Shown here: piece after piece, positions 8,271-15,422 of the stretch | How the letters are laid out: the number at the start of each line of letters is the position of its first letter | How positions within the stretch are numbered: position 1 is the stretch's first letter | Source: an uncultured Bacteroidales bacterium | GTDB lineage: Bacteria; Bacteroidota; Bacteroidia; Bacteroidales; P3 | Length of the DNA: 64,000 nucleotides | Reading direction: 5' to 3' | Assembly (NCBI GenBank): GCA_946183915.1 | Contig: CAMHDJ010000009.1 | Span: 1 to 64,000, forward strand | Notes under the pieces: model-generated | What the model was told of the DNA's origin: nothing | What the model saw: only the letters and a program-made list of their open reading frames with translations | Database searches by the model: none | Position numbers and translations under genes: made by a program

Positions 8271-9157
8271 CAATTAATAAAACTAAAGTTATTCATTTCA
8301 AATCGGATACCAAGCATGTGCTGCCAGCCCCATGCCGTGTAATCCTCCAGGACGGTGCGCGTCTGATAGCAGGAATAGCCTGCCTTGATGGTACCCACCT
8401 CGGGTACATTGTAACCCACCAAAAGGCTGACAAAGACACCATAGCCGATGCCACCCTGGTTGATATAGGTATAGTCGCCGACCCCATAGTCGGGGGAGCG
8501 GCCGCCCCACACGTCAAGAATCGACCACGCCCCGCCACCGATCTCCATCAAGTTGTCCTGCACCTTGGTGTTGATCAACGAAGCACCGAGGTCGAGTTCC
8601 AAGTCGAGCACGTCGTTGAGGGCCACCGAACGCGTGAGGGCCACATCAATGCTGATGCGGTCTTCCTTGCCCAGCATCCCGCATCGGATGTAGGGGTCGC
8701 TGCCCAGCACACCGGTACCGTTGTTACTGCTGAGGTTGAAGGCACCGATGGCGTTGAGGCGAGCCATATCGAAGCGCAGCAACCAGCCGAAGCCTGAGCG
8801 GTAGACATAGTGCAACCCCAGGCCGATCTGGTAGCTTATACGGTAATACATGTCGGGATATTCCACCACCTGTAGCTGACTGTAACTACTGATGGCCGAG
8901 GGCGATATCAGTCCTTGGTTGACCAACGACGTCCAAATCTGTTCGCCATAGGTATTGCTGTGCAGCACCCGATAGATGGTATTGGCATTCTCTTCGCGGC
9001 CCGAATAGAAGTTGGCCGTCACACGGTCGGCCCAGAAGCCGCCCGCATTGGCAAAGACCGACAGCCCGGGACTCGGAGGCTTGTCGTCGGAGCCCGGATC
9101 CGCCGTTGCCGTCTGGGCCAGCATCAGCATGGCCACCACCATCATTGCATGCCTCAC
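8270..9157 (-). CDS. Predicted outer-membrane beta-barrel protein
   Basis: The 295-residue protein has a signal peptide (MMVVAMLMLAQTATA). Many alternating aromatic/glycine strands follow (YQIGLGLHYVYRSGFGWLLRFDM, GYGVFVSLLVGYNVP), and the C-terminal strand is aromatic (HMLGIRFEMNNFSF), as expected for an outer-membrane barrel. The start may be GTG 9157, overlapping the sigma-factor stop by 4 bases, or the ATG four codons later. Both keep the signal peptide. The tight coupling behind an ECF sigma gene suggests that the sigma factor and this protein act in one envelope response. I do not recognise a named family. Confidence 0.6.
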   Translation of the reverse strand: MRHAMMVVAMLMLAQTATADPGSDDKPPSPGLSVFANAGGFWADRVTANFYSGREENANTIYRVLHSNTYGEQIWTSLVNQGLISPSAISSYSQLQVVEYPDMYYRISYQIGLGLHYVYRSGFGWLLRFDMARLNAIGAFNLSSNNGTGVLGSDPYIRCGMLGKEDRISIDVALTRSVALNDVLDLELDLGASLINTKVQDNLMEIGGGAWSILDVWGGRSPDYGVGDYTYINQGGIGYGVFVSLLVGYNVPEVGTIKAGYSCYQTRTVLEDYTAWGWQHMLGIRFEMNNFSFIN

Positions 9158-9759
9158 AGCTCCACTCCTTTCTCCTTTACGATGGTCGACAGCAGGTCTT
9201 TGGCGCGCGAAAGACGCACCTTGACGGTACCGATCGGGATGTGCAACCGCTCGGCAATCTCCTCATAACTAAGGTCTTCATAGTAGCGCAGACGGATCAT
9301 CTGGCGGTAGGGCTCCTTCAGCTGGTCGACGACCTGCTTCAGCGTCTCGTCGCGCTGCATGCGGATCATCGCCTCCTCCGGGTTGGGCTGGTTGGAGGGA
9401 ATCTGATACTCGATAAACTCGCCGTCGGGCGTATGCTCGGTAGCGCTCAAGGGTATGGTCTCCAACCGGTTGCGACGCAGGTGGTCGATGTAGGTATGCA
9501 CCCCGATCGAGTAGAGCCATGCGCTGAAGGTCGAGGTCGGAGCGTAGCGGTGCAGCTGCAGGAAAGCCTTGCCGAAGGTCTCGATGGTGAGATCCGACGC
9601 GGTGGTTGTATTGCGGGTCATACGGAGCAAAAGCAGATACAGCGGCTCGCGATAGGCCGCCATCAGGTCGGCATAGGCCTTGCGGCTGCCGCGGTCGCGC
9701 GCATCACACACCAACTGGTAGTCGTGTTGCAGGCGCTCTGTTTTTGCTGTCGTTTCCAC
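9154..9759 (-). CDS. ECF-type RNA polymerase sigma factor
   Basis: The protein has 201 residues. Region 2 is seen at about 25-95 (DLMAAYREPLYLLLLRMTRN ... ETFGKAFLQLHRY, then FSAWLYSIGVHTYIDHLRR). Region 4 is near the C-terminus (LKEPYRQMIRLRYYEDLSYE, then EIAERLHIPIGTVKVRLSRA). Length and order fit an ECF factor. The start is a GTG at 9759 that overlaps the last base of the GT2 gene stop; the next Met would cut into region 2. No anti-sigma gene is adjacent. The overlapping downstream partner is a predicted barrel protein. Confidence 0.9.
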   Translation of the reverse strand: METTAKTERLQHDYQLVCDARDRGSRKAYADLMAAYREPLYLLLLRMTRNTTTASDLTIETFGKAFLQLHRYAPTSTFSAWLYSIGVHTYIDHLRRNRLETIPLSATEHTPDGEFIEYQIPSNQPNPEEAMIRMQRDETLKQVVDQLKEPYRQMIRLRYYEDLSYEEIAERLHIPIGTVKVRLSRAKDLLSTIVKEKGVEL

Positions 9760-10913
9760 TACTTTTTAAACTTTCTGTTGTTAGGTAACGGCAAAAGTAT
9801 TAATATAGTATTTGCGATGATAAAATAAATTTCGAACAGCGGGGCGGCAAAGTGGATGTACCCCCCCTCGAAACGCTTGGTAAGCCTTGAGAAACAGACG
9901 ATTTGCCACGCCCACTTCAGCACGGCAGCCGCCGCCACAGCCACCCATGGCAGGGTGCCGCGGAGCAAGAGAAGGACGGCTGCGGCATAGAAAACCACGT
10001 TCATCCACGCCGGCAGACTCTCGTGAAGGCGCCCCCAGAAGCTGTGACGGTTGCGGGTGGCCACACGGTGGCGCCGCTCGTCGTGCCACTGATAGAACCG
10101 TTTGCGCGGCTCGGCCGTCAGGCAGGCGTCGCTGTCGATGCAGACGGCCGTGTTCTTTCGCGTAGCGTTCTGGTAGACAAACAGATCGTCCGACCCGTCG
10201 GCCACATCGTAGTGGCTGATGAAGGCCCCCTGGCTGAAGAAGAACGAGCGGCGGTAGCTCAGGTTGCGCCCCGAGCCGGTGTAGGGGTGTCCCAGCAGGG
10301 CACTACCCAGATACTGAGCGCCGTAGGCCAGGCTGTCGTACTGCTGCAGCATGCCCAGCAGGGTCTTGGTACGCTTCACGCCGCAGTAGCCCAGCACCAC
10401 CTGGGTGCCCTGCTCGCGGTAGCCACGCACCATTCCTTTGAGCCACAGCAGGTTCTTGGGGGTGCAGTCCGGGTCGGCCAGCATCAGGATGTCGTTCTTG
10501 GCGCTCTTGATGCCGATGGAGAGCGGGTATTTCTTGCCCTGGAAGAGGTTGACATCCTCCTTGAAGGGCACCACCTTCAGGTGGGGGTAATAGTCCTTCA
10601 ACAGCTTGAGGACGAACTCCGTATCGTCGGTCGACAGGTAGTTGACCACCACCACCTCGAAGTCGGGGTAGTCCTGCTCGAGCAGGTAGACCAGATTCTC
10701 CTTGAGCCAGGCGGCGTCGTTGCGGGCCGTGAGCACCACACTGACCGGCGGCAGGTCGCCCTGCGGCACCTGCCCCTCCTTCTTCAGGCCCCAGCGGCCC
10801 ACACGGAAGTGGTACAATCCGTAGTAGAGACACAAATATATCATCGCCGCCAGCATCACAGCCGCCAGCGCAACAGCGTAGCTATCAGTGAGAAAATGAC
10901 TGAAATCAAACAT
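9759..10913 (-). CDS. Membrane-anchored family 2 glycosyltransferase
   Basis: The protein has 384 residues. An N-terminal transmembrane helix (VALAAVMLAAMIYLCLYYGL) precedes a GT2 domain with VSVVLTARNDAAWLKENLVYLL, a metal-binding region (ILMLADPDCTPKN) and a QxxRW-like region (YQWHDERRHR). Two or three C-terminal helices follow (VVFYAAAVLLLLRGTLPW, FEIYFIIANTILILL). Membrane GT2 enzymes of this layout extend surface glycans from nucleotide or lipid-linked sugars. The donor and product are unknown. It heads the sigma-factor unit and has its own promoter. Confidence 0.85.
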   Translation of the reverse strand: MFDFSHFLTDSYAVALAAVMLAAMIYLCLYYGLYHFRVGRWGLKKEGQVPQGDLPPVSVVLTARNDAAWLKENLVYLLEQDYPDFEVVVVNYLSTDDTEFVLKLLKDYYPHLKVVPFKEDVNLFQGKKYPLSIGIKSAKNDILMLADPDCTPKNLLWLKGMVRGYREQGTQVVLGYCGVKRTKTLLGMLQQYDSLAYGAQYLGSALLGHPYTGSGRNLSYRRSFFFSQGAFISHYDVADGSDDLFVYQNATRKNTAVCIDSDACLTAEPRKRFYQWHDERRHRVATRNRHSFWGRLHESLPAWMNVVFYAAAVLLLLRGTLPWVAVAAAAVLKWAWQIVCFSRLTKRFEGGYIHFAAPLFEIYFIIANTILILLPLPNNRKFKK

Positions 10914-10936
10914 TTTTACACAATATTTTCAAGCTA

Positions 10937-10966
10937 CAAAAATACACAATAAACCCCGCATGGCAA
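10937..10966 (-). promoter_or_regulatory. Promoter for the GT2/sigma unit
   Basis: Minus-strand TATTTTTG (10937-10944) with TTG (10964-10966) 19 nt upstream. The -33 box lies inside the corA terminator hairpin. Confidence 0.55.
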
Positions 10967-10977
10967 CGCCTGCGGGG
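10948..10977 (-). terminator. Terminator after corA
   Basis: CCCCGCA/TGCGGGG stem (10954-10960 with 10971-10977). The minus strand continues into a modest T-rich run (TTTATTGTG). Confidence 0.6.
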
Positions 10978-11006
10978 CCTTAGATTTCAACAAGCTTTCA
11001 ACAGCG

Positions 11007-11936
11007 CTACTGCCGTGTGCGGTGCTGGAAGAAGAGTATGAGGCCGGCGGTGAGCAGCGCCAGGGCGCTCAGGATGATCCAGAAGGCCGTGTGGGTCATC
11101 GGGAACGGGAAGTCGACGTTCATGCCGAAGAAGCCCGTCACCACCGTCAGCGGCAGCATGATGGTGGAGAAGTAGGTCAGCACCCGCATGATTTCGTTGG
11201 TACGGTTGGTCAGCAACGAGTCGAAGGTGTGCGACAGACCCTCGATCAACTCGCCATAGTCCTCGATCGAGTCGTACATCTTCTGGTACTGGTCGAGGAT
11301 GTTGCCCCAGTAGTCGTCCATCTCCACCACCTCGGGATCCACAAACCCCTTGACGCCACCGCTTTCGAACAGGTGCAGCACGCGCAGCTGGGCGCGGAAG
11401 GTGGTGTTGAGCAGGATGATGTTGCGCCGCGTGACCGAGATCTGTTCGATGATCGAACGGGCGCGACGGTTGAAGATGTCGTAGTTGATCAGGTCCACAT
11501 CGGCACCGATGCGCTGCACCAAGGTGTTGGTTTCCAGCATCAGGCGGTTCAGGATGTGGTAGAGCAGCTGGTCACTGCTGGCCATCATCTCCTGCGTCTC
11601 CTCGTCGCCTTCGGCCAGGTCTTCGCTCATGTCGTCGAAGAGTTTTTTGACCACCCAGTGGGCTTTGCCGACGGTGATGATGAAGTCGCGCCCCCAGAAG
11701 AGCTTGACCTCGCGGATGCGAACCGTCTTGTTGTCGCGCTCGAAATAGGGGAAATGAAGGATGAGGAAGTAGTAGTCGTCATACTCGTCCAGCTTGGGGC
11801 GCTGGGTGGTGCCGCGGCAGTCTTCGATATCGAGGGGGTGGAAGTGATAGTCGTCGAGCAACAAGGCGTAGTCTTTTTCGCTGGGGTTGGTGATATCGAG
11901 CCACTGCAGCGACTGGTACTGTATTTTTTCTATCAT
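11007..11936 (-). CDS. CorA-family divalent cation (Mg2+) channel
   Basis: The 309-residue protein ends in the two-helix CorA membrane domain with the diagnostic GMN motif at about residues 271-273 (VTGFFGMNVDFPF), then AFWIILSALALLTAGLILFF. The long N-terminal alpha/beta and helical cytoplasmic funnel domain matches the family in length. It would work as a pentamer in the inner membrane. It has its own promoter and a leader of about 70 nt. I see no Mg2+ riboswitch in that leader. Confidence 0.93.
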   Translation of the reverse strand: MIEKIQYQSLQWLDITNPSEKDYALLLDDYHFHPLDIEDCRGTTQRPKLDEYDDYYFLILHFPYFERDNKTVRIREVKLFWGRDFIITVGKAHWVVKKLFDDMSEDLAEGDEETQEMMASSDQLLYHILNRLMLETNTLVQRIGADVDLINYDIFNRRARSIIEQISVTRRNIILLNTTFRAQLRVLHLFESGGVKGFVDPEVVEMDDYWGNILDQYQKMYDSIEDYGELIEGLSHTFDSLLTNRTNEIMRVLTYFSTIMLPLTVVTGFFGMNVDFPFPMTHTAFWIILSALALLTAGLILFFQHRTRQ

Positions 11937-12013
11937 CTAGGCACCTCCTTTCTGGGTTCTAAAGACTGTTTTTCAGCGGTCTACATTCGAGTATTATTGT
12001 TTGGTTGACGCTG

Positions 12014-12045
12014 CAAAAATACAAAAACTTCTCGAATTGTGCAAA
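12014..12045 (-). promoter_or_regulatory. Promoter for corA
   Basis: Minus-strand TATTTTTG (12014-12021) and TTTG (12042-12045) separated by exactly 20 nt. Confidence 0.75.
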
Positions 12046-12091
12046 TATATTTTACATCGTTTTGCCACACGCACCCCTCCGTGCGAGGATC

Positions 12092-12288
12092 TTAACGGCG
12101 AATTACTCGAATTACTCTAAGCTACGCAGGCTTTTTTAACGGCGAATTATGCGAATTACTCGAATGCTACGCAGGCTGATTTCTGCGAATTACTCGAATG
12201 ATCTGCGCAAGCATTCGAGTAATTCGCAAAACAAGCAGATCACATAGCGACCTGCGTAGCTTCGTTAAATTCGAGTAATTCGCCGTTA
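12092..12288. repeat. Long inverted-repeat element (module D)
   Basis: The outer arms TTAACGGCGAATTACTCGAA (from 12092) and TTCGAGTAATTCGCCGTTA (12270-12288) are complementary. A second left-arm copy starts at 12127. The centre is a 16-bp perfect stem (12185-12200 with 12212-12227) closing an 11-nt loop ATCTGCGCAAG. GCTACGCAGGC/CCTGCGTAGC add further pairing. The same layout is found at 55158-55309. No protein is encoded. Confidence 0.85.
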
Positions 12289-12385
12289 CTTTAAATTTAA
12301 GTAAATTTAGGTTAAAAAATTAGATCGTGCACGTGAAGGGAGCCTCCAGTGGAGGCTTCCGATAGCGAAGCGGAGAACGACCCCC
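12289..12385 (+). repeat. Dispersed repeat, modules A and B
   Basis: ATTTAAGTAAATTTAGGTTAAAAAATTAGATCGTGCAC is followed by the AGCCTCCA-G-TGGAGGCT hairpin and CGATAGCGAAGCGGAGAACGACCC. It is an inverted copy of 112-205. Confidence 0.85.
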
Positions 12386-12467
12386 TCCGCGGGGTCGTCG
12401 GTGCAGAGCACCGATGCTGCGATCCGAAAACGCAGCCCAAAACAGCCGATTTAAGTTAATTTAAGTC
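12386..12467. repeat. Hairpin cluster and second module A
   Basis: Two short perfect hairpins, GACCCC/GGGGTC (about 12379-12396) and CGGTGC/GCACCG (about 12399-12413), precede a second ATTTAAGTTAATTTAAGTC segment that leads into the palindrome of the core module. Confidence 0.6.
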
Positions 12468-12606
12468 AAAAAATTAGATCGTGCACGATCTAATTTGCAC
12501 CTTTAAACCATTCTAAACGAGCCATCTAGCCTTCCGGAAGTGTGCTAACCATGCTGGAAAACTCGCAAAACGCTGACAGGGCAAGGATTTTGCCCTGGTT
12601 TTAAGA
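12468..12606 (-). repeat. Conserved core module C, candidate structured RNA (copy 1)
   Basis: Read on the minus strand: a stem-loop CAGGGCAA-AATCC-TTGCCCTG (12577-12597), then a conserved stretch containing GCGTTTTGCGAGTTTTCC and the palindrome CTTCCGGAAG. It closes with the perfect 20-bp palindrome TTAGATCGTGCACGATCTAA (12474-12493) followed by six T. It is nearly identical to 35976-36112 and 54996-55132. The layout resembles a small transcript ending in an intrinsic terminator, but no promoter is recognised. Confidence 0.7.
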
Positions 12607-12672
12607 GAGTCATCAGGGAGTCATCAGGGAGCCATCAGGTAGAAGGCAGGGAGTCAGGGGGATGGCGAGGGG
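12607..12672 (-). repeat. 11-bp tandem repeats
   Basis: Units GAGTCATCAGG (12607, 12618), GAGCCATCAGG (12629), TAGAAGGCAGG (12640), GAGTCAGGGGG (12651) and ATGGCGAGGGG (12662) keep an exact 11-bp phase. They lie directly upstream of the core module in its reading direction. Confidence 0.85.
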
Positions 12673-12864
12673 TTCCACCGCGAGGCCAAATCGTTGTCGA
12701 GTAGGGCGATGAGGGGTCGCAGGGCAGGGGAGGCGGCGGCAAACGGGCCGGAACGGCGGGCCGACGATGTATCACGGTAGCCATAAACCACTCACGCATA
12801 GCCAATTACAACAAGCCGAACCACTTATTTTGCATTTCCCGATGCCCGATTGGTATTTTTTGTG
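12673..12864. other. GC-rich unassigned intergenic sequence
   Basis: There is no convincing gene. A 45-codon minus-strand frame (12657-12794) reads plausibly at its C-terminus (ALRPLIALLDNDLASRW) and could be a gene remnant, but it lacks a ribosome-binding site and overlaps the 11-bp repeats. Confidence 0.3.
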
Positions 12865-12872
12865 TACTTTTG
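12865..12872 (+). promoter_or_regulatory. -7 element TACTTTTG before the lipoprotein gene
   Basis: TACTTTTG matches the -7 consensus and gives a leader of about 37 nt to ATG 12916. A -33 box at the right spacing is not evident. Confidence 0.5.
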
Positions 12873-12915
12873 CCGACTGGAAAAATAAGTAATAATAACT
12901 AAAAACAGATTTATT

Positions 12916-13359
12916 ATGAAACGTTTAGGACTTCTTCTGATGTGCGTCGCCACGCTGGCGATGACCTCTTGCAGCATTTTCCAGTCGGCCGCCTCGAGCG
13001 ACCCGGTGGCCATGGCTTCGGGCCAGGCCTGCGGCACCGCCGTCCAGGGCCTCTACGGCAGCTACCAGAGCCTCGGCAAGGTGGACCTCACCGCCGGCAA
13101 CAACCTCACCAGCGCCCTGGCCTTGGCCACGGCCTACAGCCAGCTGCAGCAGAACAAGGACAACAAGGCCTACCGCACGGCGTTCACCACGGGTCTCATC
13201 GCCTCGTCGGCCGGTTTGGTCACCAAGGCCAACGCCGATAGCTTCATCAACAAGTTGCTCGGTGCCACGGGTTTATCGAACATCAACACCGACAAGATGG
13301 CCCAGACGGCCTCGACCGTATCCGCCATCGTCACCCTGATGCAGGCCCTGAAACAGTAA
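12916..13359 (+). CDS. Predicted lipoprotein of unknown function
   Basis: The 147-residue protein has a lipoprotein signal peptide with lipobox LAMTSC (Cys about residue 19). The mature part is Ala/Thr/Ser-rich and mostly helical in character (SALALATAYSQLQQNKDNKA, TASTVSAIVTLMQALKQ), without transmembrane helices. I do not recognise the family. It is 5 bases upstream of a nitroreductase gene and probably co-transcribed with it. Confidence 0.7.
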   Translation: MKRLGLLLMCVATLAMTSCSIFQSAASSDPVAMASGQACGTAVQGLYGSYQSLGKVDLTAGNNLTSALALATAYSQLQQNKDNKAYRTAFTTGLIASSAGLVTKANADSFINKLLGATGLSNINTDKMAQTASTVSAIVTLMQALKQ

Positions 13360-13364
13360 GCCCG

Positions 13365-13907
13365 ATGGAAGCACTCGATTGTATCCGCACGCGGCGCTCC
13401 TGCCGCGCCTTCACCGATCAGATGCCGCCGCGCGAGGTGCTGGAGCGTATCTGCCAGGCCGGCACCTACGCCCCGACGGGCCACGGCAAGCAGAGCCCCC
13501 TCATCGTGGCCATCACCAACCGCACCGTGCGCGACCGCCTCAGCGCTCTCAACGCACAGATTTGGAGCACCTTGTCGGCCAACCGGCCGGCCGAAGGCTT
13601 CGACCCCTTCTACGGCGCCCCGGTGGTGCTGTGGGTGCTGGCCGATGCGCGTGTGACGACCCACATGTACGACGGCTGCTCGGTGGTGACCACGCTGCTC
13701 GACGCCGCCCACGCCTGCGGCCTGGCCTCCTGCTGGGTGCACCGCGCCAAGGAAGAGAGCGAGAGCCCCGAGGGCCGCGCCCTGCTGCGCGAGCTGGGCG
13801 TGGACGACCACTATGTGGGCGTCGACCACGTCATCCTCGGCTACCCCGCCAAGGAACTCCCGCCCGCCATGCCCCGCAAGGCGGACTATGTGCGCTGGGT
13901 GGAATAA
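13365..13907 (+). CDS. Nitroreductase-family flavoprotein
   Basis: The 180-residue protein has the FMN-binding N-terminus CIRTRRSCRAFTDQMPPREV, then YAPTGHGKQSPLIVAITN and the C-terminal ILGYPAKE motif. The length is that of the small nitroreductase family. These NAD(P)H:FMN enzymes reduce nitro compounds, quinones or flavin. The physiological substrate is not readable. It follows the lipoprotein gene closely and precedes the ECF sigma gene by 56 bases. Confidence 0.88.
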   Translation: MEALDCIRTRRSCRAFTDQMPPREVLERICQAGTYAPTGHGKQSPLIVAITNRTVRDRLSALNAQIWSTLSANRPAEGFDPFYGAPVVLWVLADARVTTHMYDGCSVVTTLLDAAHACGLASCWVHRAKEESESPEGRALLRELGVDDHYVGVDHVILGYPAKELPPAMPRKADYVRWVE

Positions 13908-13963
13908 AAAATTTTTCACCCTCCCTGTAAGAAAACACCCCCTTCGCGCGACTATAAGGCGAT

Positions 13964-14464
13964 ATGACAGCGAAGGAATACACATCAGCCATCCCCCTCT
14001 GGGCCGACGACGCCATGCGACTGGCCGTCCGGTGCGGCGGCAGCAAAGCCGACTCGGAGGATGCTGTGCAAGAAGCCCTTGCCTCGCTCTGGCAGTGCCG
14101 CGAAAGCGTCGCGCTCGAGAAAGGCAAGGGCTACCTGTTGAGTGCCACCTACCGGCGCCTGATGTCCACCTTCCGCCACATGAAAGTGCAACGTGAATTT
14201 GCTGCCGCCGAGGCCCTTACAAGTGCCTATTGCCAGCAGCCCGACACCGACTTCGACCTGCGCGAGGCCCTCGACCGCTCGATGGCGACCCTCAGCGGGC
14301 AGCAACGCGCCATCCTGCAGCTGCGCGACGTGGAGGGCTACAGCTACGCCGAGATAGGGGAGGCCCTCGACCTGAGCGTCGACCAGGTGCAGGTCTACCT
14401 GTTCCGCGCCCGCGTGGCCATGCGTAAACAACTGAAATCTATGGGATATGGAACCGATCAATGA
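13964..14464 (+). CDS. ECF-type RNA polymerase sigma factor
   Basis: The 166-residue protein contains region 2 (EDAVQEALASLWQCRESVAL, KGYLLSATYRRLMSTFRH) and region 4 (LSGQQRAILQLRDVEGYSYA, then EIGEALDLSVDQVQVYLFRA). It overlaps the next gene by 17 bases, which points to translational coupling with a predicted anti-sigma factor. Region 2 is slightly short compared with the sigma at 9154. Confidence 0.9.
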   Translation: MTAKEYTSAIPLWADDAMRLAVRCGGSKADSEDAVQEALASLWQCRESVALEKGKGYLLSATYRRLMSTFRHMKVQREFAAAEALTSAYCQQPDTDFDLREALDRSMATLSGQQRAILQLRDVEGYSYAEIGEALDLSVDQVQVYLFRARVAMRKQLKSMGYGTDQ

Positions 14465-15422
14465 TAGCAACTACGAACTCTGGCTCCTGCGATATGCCGA
14501 CGACGGCCTGACGGCCGACGAGCGCAAGCGCGTGGAACAGTGGCTCGATGCGCACCCCGAGGCCGTCGAGGAGCTGGCCCTCTACCGCGAGGCTCCGCGC
14601 CTGGAACGCGACGAGAGCGTCCACTATACCGCTGCAACCCAACCCAATACGCGTCCGCTTTGGGGCAAGACCTGGCGTTGGACGGCGGCGGCCGCCGTGG
14701 CGCTGCTGCTGCTCACGCCGCTGGCCCTCCGCCTGCTGGGCGGCAACGACGCCGAGCCCATGCAGGTGGCCCAGGCCACCCCGCCCGCAGAGACGCCGCG
14801 CGTCGCGTCTGCCATCTCAACCACCCAGCATGACGCCATAATTGCAGACGCGGCACACCGCGTCTCTACCGACTCAAAATCGTCGCCCTCCGTTGGGACA
14901 CGGCGTGCCGCGGCCGCCGCCGACAGCCCTGTCTTCCCGGTTGCCGACGAGCTTCTCGTCAACGAAACTCTTGCCGATGTCCCGACCGACACGCTACTGA
15001 TGGCCGACGCCGTCCCCACCGTCGGGCCGAAACCTGACGTTTCCACTGCCGATAGCGCAGTCATTCTGATTGACAACGAGGCTATTGCGGAGGCGACTCG
15101 CCATGTCCCTACCGACGTGCCCGCTGACGATTCCATGGATCAGGTCACAACGGTGGAGCCTATCCTCATCGAGGAAGACACACTTGACTACCTCGAACAG
15201 CGCCTTTTGGCCCTGGCCGACGGCACCCGCGAGGGGCTGCAGGGTTCCTATCTAGGGCGCCGTCTGGCACGCCGCCTGCCCGAGAATCAGGAGTTGCTGG
15301 CCCAGGTGGACGAGGCCCGTGAGCGCACACCCCGCGGCATCCGCATGGTGACCGACCTGGTGGTAAAGCTCATCGAGGTGAATAGTAAAGAGAACAATCA
15401 ACAAAACAGCATAACATTATGA
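14448..15422 (+). CDS. Predicted membrane anti-sigma factor-like protein
   Basis: The protein has 324 residues. The first 80 form an acidic helical cytoplasmic segment (YELWLLRYADDGLTADERKR VEQWLDAHPE in two stretches) like a zinc-less anti-sigma domain. One transmembrane helix follows (WTAAAAVALLLLTPLALRLL). The long low-complexity Thr/Ala/Asp periplasmic stretch contains degenerate TDxxxxADAVPTV repeats. The C-terminal region (about 245-315) has a short helical block. Overlap with the sigma gene upstream and with the envelope protein downstream (ATGA) fits a sigma/anti-sigma/target operon. The anti-sigma role is inferred from position and topology. Confidence 0.65.
   Translation: MEPINDSNYELWLLRYADDGLTADERKRVEQWLDAHPEAVEELALYREAPRLERDESVHYTAATQPNTRPLWGKTWRWTAAAAVALLLLTPLALRLLGGNDAEPMQVAQATPPAETPRVASAISTTQHDAIIADAAHRVSTDSKSSPSVGTRRAAAAADSPVFPVADELLVNETLADVPTDTLLMADAVPTVGPKPDVSTADSAVILIDNEAIAEATRHVPTDVPADDSMDQVTTVEPILIEEDTLDYLEQRLLALADGTREGLQGSYLGRRLARRLPENQELLAQVDEARERTPRGIRMVTDLVVKLIEVNSKENNQQNSITL

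Noticed and set aside
11937-12013. Mg2+ riboswitch in the corA leader
   Set aside because: The leader is only about 70 nt and shows no recognisable ykoK or mgtA-type structure.
12657-12794. 45-codon minus-strand frame starting GTG
   Set aside because: The C-terminal part reads plausibly, but it has no start signal, overlaps the 11-bp repeats and cannot be matched to a family. It may be a remnant.
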